Assembly (NCBI RefSeq): GCF_017942225.1
Contig: NZ_JAGKSD010000006.1
Coordinates: forward strand, 100,100 to 164,099
Source of the DNA: Corynebacterium sp. Marseille-P3884
Lineage (GTDB): Bacteria > Actinomycetota > Actinomycetes > Mycobacteriales > Mycobacteriaceae
Direction: 5' to 3'
DNA: 64,000 nt
Shown: in pieces, positions 50,283 to 56,635 of the stretch
Layout of the letters: the number at the start of each line of letters is the position of its first letter
Numbering within the stretch: position 1 is the first letter of the stretch
The notes under the pieces: model-generated
Seen by the model: the letters and a program-made list of their open reading frames with translations, nothing else
Told to the model about the DNA's origin: nothing
The model's database searches: none
Translations under genes and position numbers: made by a program

Positions 50283-50924
50283 CTACTGGCGTTCGCTATC
50301 GCCGTCGAGCTCCTCCATTTCGCGCACTCGCTGCGTCGCATCGTCGTTCTGGCGGCGGCGGCTCAAAGCGACGATCACCACACCGCCGAGGAACAACGCG
50401 CCGAGCAGCAGCCACAGCCAGGTGTAGCCGGAGCCAGCGTCTTTCTCGGCGGAATCGGTTGCTTGAGTTCCTTCGGTCTCGCCTTCGTTATCCCCTCCGC
50501 CCGGCGCGGTGGACTCCTCAGATGCATTTGCCGGGGTGAAGGTGAAGTCAGTGTGCCCCTTGGTGGCATGGCCATCGGAGGAAGTGATCTGGTAGCCGAT
50601 GCGGTACTCGCCCGGCTGCGCATCTACATCGTCCGGGACGTCAATGGAAACCGTGCGGTCATTGACTTCGGGCTCGCCGTTGAACAGGACTTCGCCGTCG
50701 GAAACGCGTGACAGCGCGACGGTGTTGAAGTCTTCTTTCGGCTGCCCGGAAAATTCCAGGACGAGCTCTGTCGGGAATTCGGTGACGGTCTCGTCGATGC
50801 CTGGACGCGCGGAGATCACTGAGTCGTGTGCAAACGCTGCGGGCGCCGTGCCTACGGCGAGCATTGCTGCGGCGGTTCCTGCAAGCAGTGTGCGGGTGGT
50901 GGCGGATTTAATCCTGCGTGCCAT
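50283..50924 (-). CDS. copC: CopC-domain copper-binding membrane protein
   Basis: 213 residues. A signal peptide ends AAFA|HDS, leaving His33 as the new N terminus, which with the later SDGH (about residue 116-119) forms a typical Cu(II) site. The beta-sandwich covers about 33-128. A Glu/Gly/Asp-rich linker and one membrane helix (about 163-187) follow, then a charged tail, as in YcnJ/CopC of Actinobacteria. It is divergent from an MFS exporter gene. A role in copper handling is likely. Confidence 0.85.
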   Translation of the reverse strand: MARRIKSATTRTLLAGTAAAMLAVGTAPAAFAHDSVISARPGIDETVTEFPTELVLEFSGQPKEDFNTVALSRVSDGEVLFNGEPEVNDRTVSIDVPDDVDAQPGEYRIGYQITSSDGHATKGHTDFTFTPANASEESTAPGGGDNEGETEGTQATDSAEKDAGSGYTWLWLLLGALFLGGVVIVALSRRRQNDDATQRVREMEELDGDSERQ

Positions 50925-51094
50925 CAGTGGGTTTCTCCTCTTTCCAGGTCAGTTTCAACAGTTCCAACTGTCATCACTTCTGCGATGCGTTGGTCTGCCG
51001 TAGTAGTCCCCACGCTAGGCCCGAAAGTTCCTGGGATTTCCATGTGGACCTACCTAATCGTGACAAACCACTGGTTAAGCGGTAGGTTGACCGG

Positions 51095-52573
51095 GTGATT
51101 TCCCGTGATCGTCGTTCTCGTAGAAAACCGGCCAACCCGAACCGTTGGCCATTTTTCATTGTCGTGTCGCTTGGCCTGTTGATGGTCGCACTGGATAACT
51201 CTATCCTCTATACCGCGCTTCCTGCCTTGGATGAGCAGCTCGGCGCGACCGCGTCCCAGTCCTTATGGATCATCAACGCCTACCCGCTGGTGATCACGGG
51301 CCTTCTTTTGGGTTCGGGGTCATTGGGCGACCGCATCGGTCACCGCCGCATGTTCATGGTGGGGCTCGTCATTTTCGGTATCGCGTCTCTTGCCGCGGCA
51401 TTCTCCCCCACTGTGTTGTCGCTCGTGATCGCCCGCGGTTTTCTCGGTGCCGGCGCGGCGACGATGCTTCCCGCCACGCTTGCCCTGATCAACCAGATTT
51501 TTCCGGAGGAGCGCGAACGCAACCTCGCGATGAGCATCTGGGTTTCCGCCGCGGTCTTGGGTGCCGCGCTCGGCCCTGTGGTGGGCGGTGCATTGCTGCA
51601 CTTCTTCTGGTGGGGCTCGGTCTTCCTGATCAATGTTCCGGTCGTTGTGCTGGCCCTCGTGTGCACGCTTCTGATCGGCCCGCGCAACAAGCCGAACCCG
51701 GACAAGCACTGGGACCTTATTTCCTCCGTATTCGCGTTGTTCGCCCTGTCGGGATTGACGCTGACGATTGAGGAAGCCGCCCGCCTGGACACTCACATGC
51801 CGGTTCTCATCGGCGCCGCTGTGGTCATGGTCTTCGGTGCCGTCATGTTCGGCCACCGCCAGCAGAAGCTCGACGACCCGCTGTTGACTTTCGACATCTT
51901 CAAAAACCCGGTCTTTACCGGCGGTGCGGTCTCGGCTGCCGGCGCCATGTTCGTGTTGGTGGGCTTGGAGATGACCTCCACGCAGCGCCTACAGCTTGTC
52001 GACGGCTTCTCTCCCTTCCACGCCGGCCTTGCCATCGGCGTGATCGGCTTCGCGGCGTTGCCGTTCACGATCGCCGGCGGCGCACTGCTGCACCGCATCG
52101 GTTTCCAGACCATCGTGTCCGGCGGCTTCGCCGCATGCATCGCCGGCGCACTTATGTGCTGGTGGGGTTCCGCAATCGATAGCTTCCCCGTTTTCCTCAC
52201 CGGCGGCATTCTCCTCGGTGCCGGCGCGAACTTCGCAATGTCGGTCTCCTCCACCGCCATCATTGGCGCCGCTCCCCCGGAGCGCGCCGGTATGGCCGGC
52301 GGCGTGGAGGAAGTGTCCTACGAGTTCGGCACCCTCATCACCGTCGCCGTGTCCGGATCAATGCTGACCTCGCTGCTGCTGTCGTTCCTCCCACCGGAGC
52401 TAGCCGAAAAGGGCATGAGCGCAATTTACGATCCCGCCACCCACGATGCCGCCGCCCCGGCCTACGCCCATGCCCACGAGCTGACCATGGCCTTCCTCGC
52501 CGCAACCGCCGTGGCCTTTTGCGCGATCACCGCGTGGTGCTTCCGCGGGAACCCGAAAACCCCGAGTGTTTAG
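51095..52573 (+). CDS. MFS drug exporter, 14-helix DHA2 type
   Basis: 492 residues with about 14 membrane helices. Signatures include LLMVALDNSILYTALPALDEQLGA (QacA/EmrB motif), LLLGSGSLGDRIGHRRMFMVGL and GFLGAGAATMLPATLALI. Such pumps expel cationic dyes, biocides or drugs with protons. The start is GTG at 51095 with only a weak ribosome site. No regulator gene is adjacent, unlike many qacA-type loci. Substrate unknown. Confidence 0.9.
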   Translation: MISRDRRSRRKPANPNRWPFFIVVSLGLLMVALDNSILYTALPALDEQLGATASQSLWIINAYPLVITGLLLGSGSLGDRIGHRRMFMVGLVIFGIASLAAAFSPTVLSLVIARGFLGAGAATMLPATLALINQIFPEERERNLAMSIWVSAAVLGAALGPVVGGALLHFFWWGSVFLINVPVVVLALVCTLLIGPRNKPNPDKHWDLISSVFALFALSGLTLTIEEAARLDTHMPVLIGAAVVMVFGAVMFGHRQQKLDDPLLTFDIFKNPVFTGGAVSAAGAMFVLVGLEMTSTQRLQLVDGFSPFHAGLAIGVIGFAALPFTIAGGALLHRIGFQTIVSGGFAACIAGALMCWWGSAIDSFPVFLTGGILLGAGANFAMSVSSTAIIGAAPPERAGMAGGVEEVSYEFGTLITVAVSGSMLTSLLLSFLPPELAEKGMSAIYDPATHDAAAPAYAHAHELTMAFLAATAVAFCAITAWCFRGNPKTPSV

Positions 52574-52646
52574 GTGCCGAAGGGCGGGCCAAGCTACATA
52601 GCCCGCTATAGGCAGATTCTCGCTAGCAGTTAGCCAGTTCATACCG

Positions 52647-52664
52647 TTTCGTTTATTTCGTTTA
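52647..52664 (+). promoter_or_regulatory. Tandem 9-bp repeat, likely TA operator
   Basis: TTTCGTTTA is repeated head-to-tail (52647-52655 and 52656-52664) directly upstream of TAGCGT (52670-52675), a -10-like box whose expected start falls at or near the ATG at 52682. This suggests an autoregulated, leaderless antitoxin mRNA. Confidence 0.6.
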
Positions 52665-52681
52665 CGTGCTAGCGTGACCCT

Positions 52682-53134
52682 ATGACGAACCTGCAGGACA
52701 ATAGCGCCACAGAGACCAGAGCAACCGCGCGTCAAGCGCTTCGGAAATTGAATAGCGTGCTCGCAAAACGCTCGGGCTCTATTGAAGGCGTCGATGTCGC
52801 GGTAGAAGGTTCAGGCGAGGTGATCCGCCTGCCGCAAGATGTCGCTGGCCTGCTCCGCGATATTTTGGCCAACACTGCTGCAGGACGATCGGTTAGCGTG
52901 ATCCCCACGAGCGCAGAACTCACCACCCAGCAGGCCGCAGATCTCCTGAACGTCTCCAGGCCACATGTGGTCAAGCTGATGGACGATGGCATCTTAGAGG
53001 GACACAAGGTGGGAACTCACCGCAGGTTGTATGCCTCTGATGTGCAGGCCTACAAGCATCAGCGCGACATCAAACAACGCGCTGCCGCAGATGAGCTGAC
53101 GTCCCTGACCGATCACCTAGGGCTGTATGAATGA
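52682..53134 (+). CDS. Antitoxin with excisionase-type HTH
   Basis: 150 residues. The HTH (LTTQQAADLLNVSRPHVVKLMDDG, residues 80-103) and the wing GHKVGTHRRLYASDVQAY are typical of MerR-like/excisionase domains. The N terminus (TRATARQALRKLNSVLAKR) is helical and may bind the toxin. It overlaps the PIN gene by four bases (ATGA), the classic antitoxin-first order. It is probably the autorepressor of the pair. Not a standard VapB, so the exact family is unsettled. Confidence 0.8.
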   Translation: MTNLQDNSATETRATARQALRKLNSVLAKRSGSIEGVDVAVEGSGEVIRLPQDVAGLLRDILANTAAGRSVSVIPTSAELTTQQAADLLNVSRPHVVKLMDDGILEGHKVGTHRRLYASDVQAYKHQRDIKQRAAADELTSLTDHLGLYE

Positions 53135-53685
53135 GCAATTTCACGGTGGTCTACGACGCTAATGTCCTCTACCCCAGCATCCTCCGTGATGTCCTCATCC
53201 GACTAGCAAATGGCGGGAATTTCCACGCGCGCTGGACCGACATGATCTTGGATGAAGTGTTCTCCAACCTGAGTAAGAACCGGCCCGATTTAGATACGAC
53301 AAAACTCAACAGGACACGATGCCTGATGTGCGAAGCGATTGACGATTGTCTAGTAACTGGGTACGAAGAGTTGATTCCAGCGCTCCACCTTCCTGACCCG
53401 GACGACAACCACGTCCTAGCCGCAGCCATTCGCTGCGGAGCTCAGGCCATTGTCACCGAGAACAAACGCGATTTCCCTCAGTCTGAATTAGCCAAGTATG
53501 ACATCGAGGTTCGCACAGCCGATGAGTTCCTCTGCGACCAAATCGACCTCTACGGTTCAAGCGTGCACCAAGCGATTACCTATGCGACGGCAGCTTTCAC
53601 CAACCCGCCGAGAACCGTTGATGATGTGCTTGATGCTCTAGCTAAAGCGGGAGCACCTGAGGCGGCAGAACTCCTGCGCCGCTAG
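53131..53685 (+). CDS. PIN-domain ribonuclease toxin
   Basis: 184 residues. PIN acidic residues are visible: D9 (YDANVL), E42 (LDEVF), D91/D92 (PDPDDNHVLAAA) and D114 (NKRDFP). This pattern gives an Mg-dependent RNase. It is longer than small VapC toxins; the extra ~50 residues at the C terminus (VHQAITYATAAF... VDDVLDALAKAG) are helical. Its start overlaps the antitoxin end by four bases. Cutting target unknown. Confidence 0.85.
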   Translation: MSNFTVVYDANVLYPSILRDVLIRLANGGNFHARWTDMILDEVFSNLSKNRPDLDTTKLNRTRCLMCEAIDDCLVTGYEELIPALHLPDPDDNHVLAAAIRCGAQAIVTENKRDFPQSELAKYDIEVRTADEFLCDQIDLYGSSVHQAITYATAAFTNPPRTVDDVLDALAKAGAPEAAELLRR

Positions 53686-53703
53686 CGAAGATGAAAAATA
53701 CGA

Positions 53704-53740
53704 AATCTCGACGTTCAGCGGAACACTAATCGTTGAGATT
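53704..53740 (+). terminator. Hairpin after the PIN toxin gene
   Basis: Arms AATCTCGACG (53704-53713) and CGTTGAGATT (53731-53740) pair over 10 bp with one G-U. No T run follows, so termination strength is unclear; it also overlaps the 3' end of the decayed R-M gene. Confidence 0.45.
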
Positions 53741-54125
53741 CGAAGGGAGTCAGGAGGCGGAAGGTCTCGAAGTCACTGGCAATGATGTAGGACGGCTGCT
53801 CCGCGTCCGTAACGCTGCCGCCTTGCAAGTACTCCCGCGCCTGGTCGACCGCCTTGCCGAGGTCCTAGCCGGGACTTTTCGCCTCGCCGATTACGACTCC
53901 GGGCCAAAACAGGTCAATGTAGCCCCCCTTGCCTGATGAAGCGCGGCGGGCGTCCTGCTCGAACAGGTCCATGCGCGTAGCACTCACACCGAAGGCCGCG
54001 CATAGTTCAGCCCAGAATGATTGCGCGTATTTCTTCTCGATTCCCCCTTGTCCCTGCTCATTCCACGAATCTAGACGCTCCCGCCACTCGTTGTCGATCT
54101 TTTGCGGTGGCAGGGCAGTTGTCAT
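53715..54125 (-). pseudogene. Remnant of a methyltransferase/restriction gene (MmeI-like), broken by an in-frame stop
   Basis: From ATG 54125 the frame reads MTTALPPQKIDNEWRERLDSWN, then ARRASSGKGGYIDLFWPGVVIGEAKSPG and a TAG at 53865-53867. Without any frameshift the same frame continues DLGKAVDQAREYLQGG and YIIASDFETFRLLTPFE until a TGA at 53715. This matches the N-terminal endonuclease region (GKGGYIDLFW ... GEAKS) of large type IIG/BREX-like methyltransferase proteins. Only ~136 codons remain, so the methylase part has been deleted. The family call is by memory of motif and should be treated as likely, not proven. Confidence 0.7.
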
Positions 54126-54191
54126 GCCTCAAAATTAGCAAGGCAACCCGGCGCGGTTGGGGCGTTACCGCGCCGGGTAATTAGTTTCCAG

Positions 54192-54413
54192 TCAGGCGAG
54201 TAGCTCGTCCGCTTCTTCCCGGCTGATCTGCCGGGTCGCTTGTGCGATTGTCACTTCCTCGAAGATTGAGGGGGGAGTCCATTTCACGTCGTTAAGGTCC
54301 GGTTGGCTGTACGGTGGCTGCGGCTTGGTCATTCCCTGCCGCTGGCGCGCCACTTCCGCCTTGACCTGCTCGGCTGTCGCCTTGCCTGCTAGGTAGTCCT
54401 TGAACACGGTCAC
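54192..54413 (-). CDS. Small unknown protein, second gene of a two-gene unit
   Basis: 73 residues. It starts at GTG 54413 with GAGGAGG at good spacing. The sequence reads MTVFKDYLAGKATAEQVKAEV then a Pro-rich part (TKPQPPYSQPDLNDVKWTPPS) and an acidic helical end (ISREEADELLA). No signal peptide or membrane helix. It lies 17 bases after the companion gene, in a region with mobile-element character. I recognise no family. Confidence 0.5.
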   Translation of the reverse strand: MTVFKDYLAGKATAEQVKAEVARQRQGMTKPQPPYSQPDLNDVKWTPPSIFEEVTIAQATRQISREEADELLA

Positions 54414-54430
54414 CGTGGCCTCCTCGTTGG

Positions 54431-54742
54431 TTAGTACTTGATAGTTCCGAAGGCCGCGAGTTGGCAGATTTCATCGGCCGGGCGGGGCGGGACGTGTTTG
54501 GGAACGTTGTCGTCCAGGAGGGCCGTGGTGAAAGCATCGTCGGGGTTGTCCATAGCCCAAGTTTCGGCTGCGCGCTGAATGTCTGCGGCGGTGACGCGGT
54601 GGTCTACCTCGTCAAAGTCCGTGAAGACTACGGCATTCGGGCCATGTTCATCTTTGCCGACGACGACCGGCCGTGACCAGAAGGCGCCGACGATAAGGCC
54701 GCTTCGAAGGAGTGCGCTTGCCATTTCTGAGCTGACGGACAT
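54431..54742 (-). CDS. Unknown protein, first gene of a two-gene unit
   Basis: 103 residues. ATG 54742 is preceded by AGGGGAG. The protein (MSVSSEMASALLRSGLIVGAFW ... NAVVFTDFDEVDHRVTAADIQRAAETWAM) is mixed, with an acidic middle and no membrane segment. It sits between the R-M remnant and tRNA-Val(CAC), next to a toxin-antitoxin pair, so it is likely part of an inserted segment. Family not recognised. Confidence 0.5.
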   Translation of the reverse strand: MSVSSEMASALLRSGLIVGAFWSRPVVVGKDEHGPNAVVFTDFDEVDHRVTAADIQRAAETWAMDNPDDAFTTALLDDNVPKHVPPRPADEICQLAAFGTIKY

Positions 54743-54917
54743 CCGCTTCTCCCCTTTCGTTCCAGGCCAATTCTAGGCGCTGTTTGTCGGGGTCACTGGC
54801 AATGACATCGCCGCTGTCGTGGTCATTGAGTCCGGCCCGATGGCCGCATATGGCCCCGACAGATCCGTGACAAGCGCGCGAGCGCTAACCCATTTCCTGC
54901 GTTCTTCAAAACAAAGA

Positions 54918-54943
54918 ACCTCAGATGATTTCTCACCTGAGGT
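54918..54943 (-). terminator. Terminator downstream of tRNA-Val(CAC)
   Basis: On the minus strand the stem ACCTCAG / CTGAGGT (arms 54937-54943 and 54918-54924) is followed by TCTTTGTTTTG. Confidence 0.75.
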
Positions 54944-54955
54944 CCTGCAATTCTG

Positions 54956-55027
54956 TGGTCCCAGCTGGGATCGAACCAGCGACCTTTCCGGTGTGAACGG
55001 AACGCTCTTCCACTGAGCCATGGGACC
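54956..55027 (-). tRNA. tRNA-Val (anticodon CAC)
   Basis: 72 bases fold into a full cloverleaf: 7-bp acceptor GGTCCCA/TGGGACC, D stem GCTC/GAGC, anticodon loop TTCACAC, T arm GCTGG TTCGATC CCAGC. CCA is not encoded. It is at the boundary of the accessory segment, where integrations often occur, but no attachment-site copy was seen. Confidence 0.96.
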
Positions 55028-55189
55028 GTTGCGTTTTTGGTGCGAGGGATACATTAACACTGCTGTGGTGAAAGCCCCTAATCGCGTGTACAGACACTGT
55101 GGACGTGGGCTTCGGGTGTGGCGGCGGGACACGGGGAATGTGTGGCCGGGTTCCGGCGCTGGGATGAGGGCGGGATGGAAAGCAGGCGG

Positions 55190-55200
55190 CGTCGATAAGC
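55190..55200 (+). repeat. 11-mer CGTCGATAAGC
   Basis: Exact copy in the gap before the tRNA array promoter. Confidence 0.95.
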
Positions 55201-55241
55201 GCGCGCTTTGGCGCGACAAAAACAAGTCACAACGACGGGAT

Positions 55242-55270
55242 TTGGTTCACGCGGGCCAACACATTAGAGT
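55242..55270 (+). promoter_or_regulatory. Promoter of the six-tRNA array
   Basis: TTGGTT (55242-55247), exactly 17 bases, then TAGAGT (55265-55270). The first tRNA begins 37 bases after the -10 box. Confidence 0.7.
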
Positions 55271-55306
55271 TTCTAGTCGCACAAGTTCACATCGGAACGA
55301 ATGCAT

Positions 55307-55382
55307 GCGGATGTAGCGCAGTTGGTAGCGCATCACCTTGCCAAGGTGAGGGTCGCGAGTTCGAGTCTCGTCATCCGCTCCA
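55307..55382 (+). tRNA. tRNA-Gly (anticodon GCC), copy 1
   Basis: Cloverleaf GCGGATG/CATCCGC acceptor, anticodon loop TTGCCAA, T arm CGAGTTCGAGTCTCG. Discriminator T, CCA encoded. Three identical copies lie in this array. Confidence 0.97.
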
Positions 55383-55403
55383 AGTCCCCTCACGGGGGCT
55401 TAA

Positions 55404-55475
55404 GCGCGATTAGCTCAGCGGTAGAGCACTACCTCGACACGGTAGGGGTCACTGGTTCGATCCCAGTATCGCGCA
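55404..55475 (+). tRNA. tRNA-Val (anticodon GAC), copy 1, with C33
   Basis: 72 bases: acceptor GCGCGAT/ATCGCGC, anticodon stem CTACC/GGTAG, loop TCGACAC. Position 33 is C instead of the near-universal U. CCA is not encoded here (CAA follows the discriminator). Confidence 0.95.
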
Positions 55476-55494
55476 CAAGGGCGAAAGCCCCGAT

Positions 55495-55570
55495 GCGGAT
55501 GTAGCGCAGTTGGTAGCGCATCACCTTGCCAAGGTGAGGGTCGCGAGTTCGAGTCTCGTCATCCGCTCCA
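55495..55570 (+). tRNA. tRNA-Gly (anticodon GCC), copy 2
   Basis: Identical to copy 1 including the encoded CCA. It follows tRNA-Val copy 1 by 19 bases. Confidence 0.97.
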
Positions 55571-55610
55571 CGTACCTCTTGGTACTGTGTAAGAGGCGGA
55601 AATCGCCCAC

Positions 55611-55684
55611 GGTGGAATGGCCGAGTGGTGAGGCAAAGGTCTGCAAAACCTTGTACACGGGTTCGATTCCCGTTTCCACCTCCA
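55611..55684 (+). tRNA. tRNA-Cys (anticodon GCA)
   Basis: Acceptor GGTGGAA/TTCCACC, anticodon loop CTGCAAA, T arm CGGGTTCGATTCCCG, discriminator T, CCA encoded. It is the only Cys tRNA in the window. Confidence 0.97.
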
Positions 55685-55711
55685 TATTCATGTGAATATT
55701 GTGAATATCGC

Positions 55712-55786
55712 GCGCGATTAGCTCAGCGGTAGAGCACTACCTCGACACGGTAGGGGTCACTGGTTCGATCCCAGTATCGCGCACCA
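55712..55786 (+). tRNA. tRNA-Val (anticodon GAC), copy 2, with C33
   Basis: Body identical to copy 1, again with loop TCGACAC, but CCA is encoded after discriminator A. A palindrome ATATTCATGTGAATAT (55684-55699) lies between it and tRNA-Cys. Confidence 0.95.
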
Positions 55787-55802
55787 GGGCGAAAGCCCCG
55801 AT

Positions 55803-55878
55803 GCGGATGTAGCGCAGTTGGTAGCGCATCACCTTGCCAAGGTGAGGGTCGCGAGTTCGAGTCTCGTCATCCGCTCCA
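55803..55878 (+). tRNA. tRNA-Gly (anticodon GCC), copy 3
   Basis: Identical to copies 1 and 2. The Val-Gly block 55712-55878 repeats 55404-55570 almost base for base, including the spacer, showing a recent duplication. Confidence 0.97.
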
Positions 55879-55882
55879 CACC

Positions 55883-55926
55883 ACCCCACCGGCTGGAATC
55901 ACTGTTCCGGCCGGTGGGGTTATCCT
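55883..55926 (+). terminator. Strong terminator ending the tRNA array
   Basis: A 16-bp stem with one G-U (ACCCCACCGGCTGGAA / TTCCGGCCGGTGGGGT; arms 55883-55898 and 55905-55920), a 6-base loop, then TATCCTTTT. Its tail overlaps a -10-like TATCCT for the next gene. Confidence 0.9.
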
Positions 55927-55932
55927 TTTGCC

Positions 55933-56610
55933 ATGGCAGCATCCGATTCATCTGAAGCATCACCGAAGACGCACGCGGAGATCATCGGGCCGTCGACGGC
56001 GACCCAGGAGGTCCGCGCGGTAGCGATCATCACGGCGTTCGGATCGTTCACCGCTTCCGGCACGTCCGGGGCGCTGGGCAACGACGCTGACAAAGAGGTC
56101 ATGCTCGCGCTGCGCGAGTGGGCGGATGCCGTCCTCGTTGGTTCCGGCACGGTCAAAGCCGAGGATTACGGCCCAGCGGACATTCCCATCGCAGTTGTGT
56201 CACGCTCGCTCGACTTCGACACATCCGCGAAGCTTTTCGACGGCCCGGGCCCGCTGGTCCTCGCCCCCGACGAGTCGCTGACGGACGCCGAGCTCGCCCC
56301 GCGCCGCGAGGCGCTGGCGGAGGCAGGCGCCGAACTCGTGGGCACGGGATCGGGGTCGGCGGCAGAGATCGTCGACACACTCCGCGGACGCGGGCTCGGC
56401 CGCATCGTCTGCGAGGGAGGCCCGTCGCTGTATGCCGCGATGTTCGAAGCATCGCTTATCGACGTCCTCCACCTCACCTGCGCCCCCTTTGTCAACGGCG
56501 AGCCTTCTGGTTTGGACGGCGATATCGACGTGGAGCTGGAATTGGAGGACGTCTACTCCGCAGGCTCCCATATCTTCGCCCGGTACCGGCGGGTGAGCAC
56601 GGGAAATTAG
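55933..56610 (+). CDS. RibD C-terminal/dihydrofolate-reductase-like pyrimidine reductase
   Basis: 225 residues. The RibD-C fold shows AIITAFGSFTASGTSG near residue 31, LREWADAVLVGSGTVKAEDYGPAD, and GRIVCEGGPSLYAAMFEASLIDVL. Family members reduce pyrimidines or pteridine-like rings with NADPH; the standalone corynebacterial proteins have no proven substrate. ATG 55933 has no Shine-Dalgarno; TATCCT ends six bases upstream, so the transcript is probably leaderless. Confidence 0.82.
   Translation: MAASDSSEASPKTHAEIIGPSTATQEVRAVAIITAFGSFTASGTSGALGNDADKEVMLALREWADAVLVGSGTVKAEDYGPADIPIAVVSRSLDFDTSAKLFDGPGPLVLAPDESLTDAELAPRREALAEAGAELVGTGSGSAAEIVDTLRGRGLGRIVCEGGPSLYAAMFEASLIDVLHLTCAPFVNGEPSGLDGDIDVELELEDVYSAGSHIFARYRRVSTGN
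56454..56464 (-). repeat. 11-mer CGTCGATAAGC
   Basis: Exact copy in the RibD-C gene (LIDV), with flank GATGC. Confidence 0.95.
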
Positions 56611-56635
56611 TGCCCGTTTAGTAGTTTTGGGGGCT

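Noticed and set aside
50957..50972. Palindrome ACAGTTCCAACTGT as a copper-regulator site upstream of the CopC gene
   Set aside because: The arms are only six bases and do not match known CsoR or CopR boxes; left unassigned.
53772..54805. 14-mer GTCACTGGCAATGA at 53772 and 54792
   Set aside because: Only two short copies; they could be chance or fragments of one element, but flanks do not match.
55307..55878. Regularly spaced identical repeats resembling a CRISPR array
   Set aside because: The repeats are tRNA-Gly and tRNA-Val genes with full cloverleafs.
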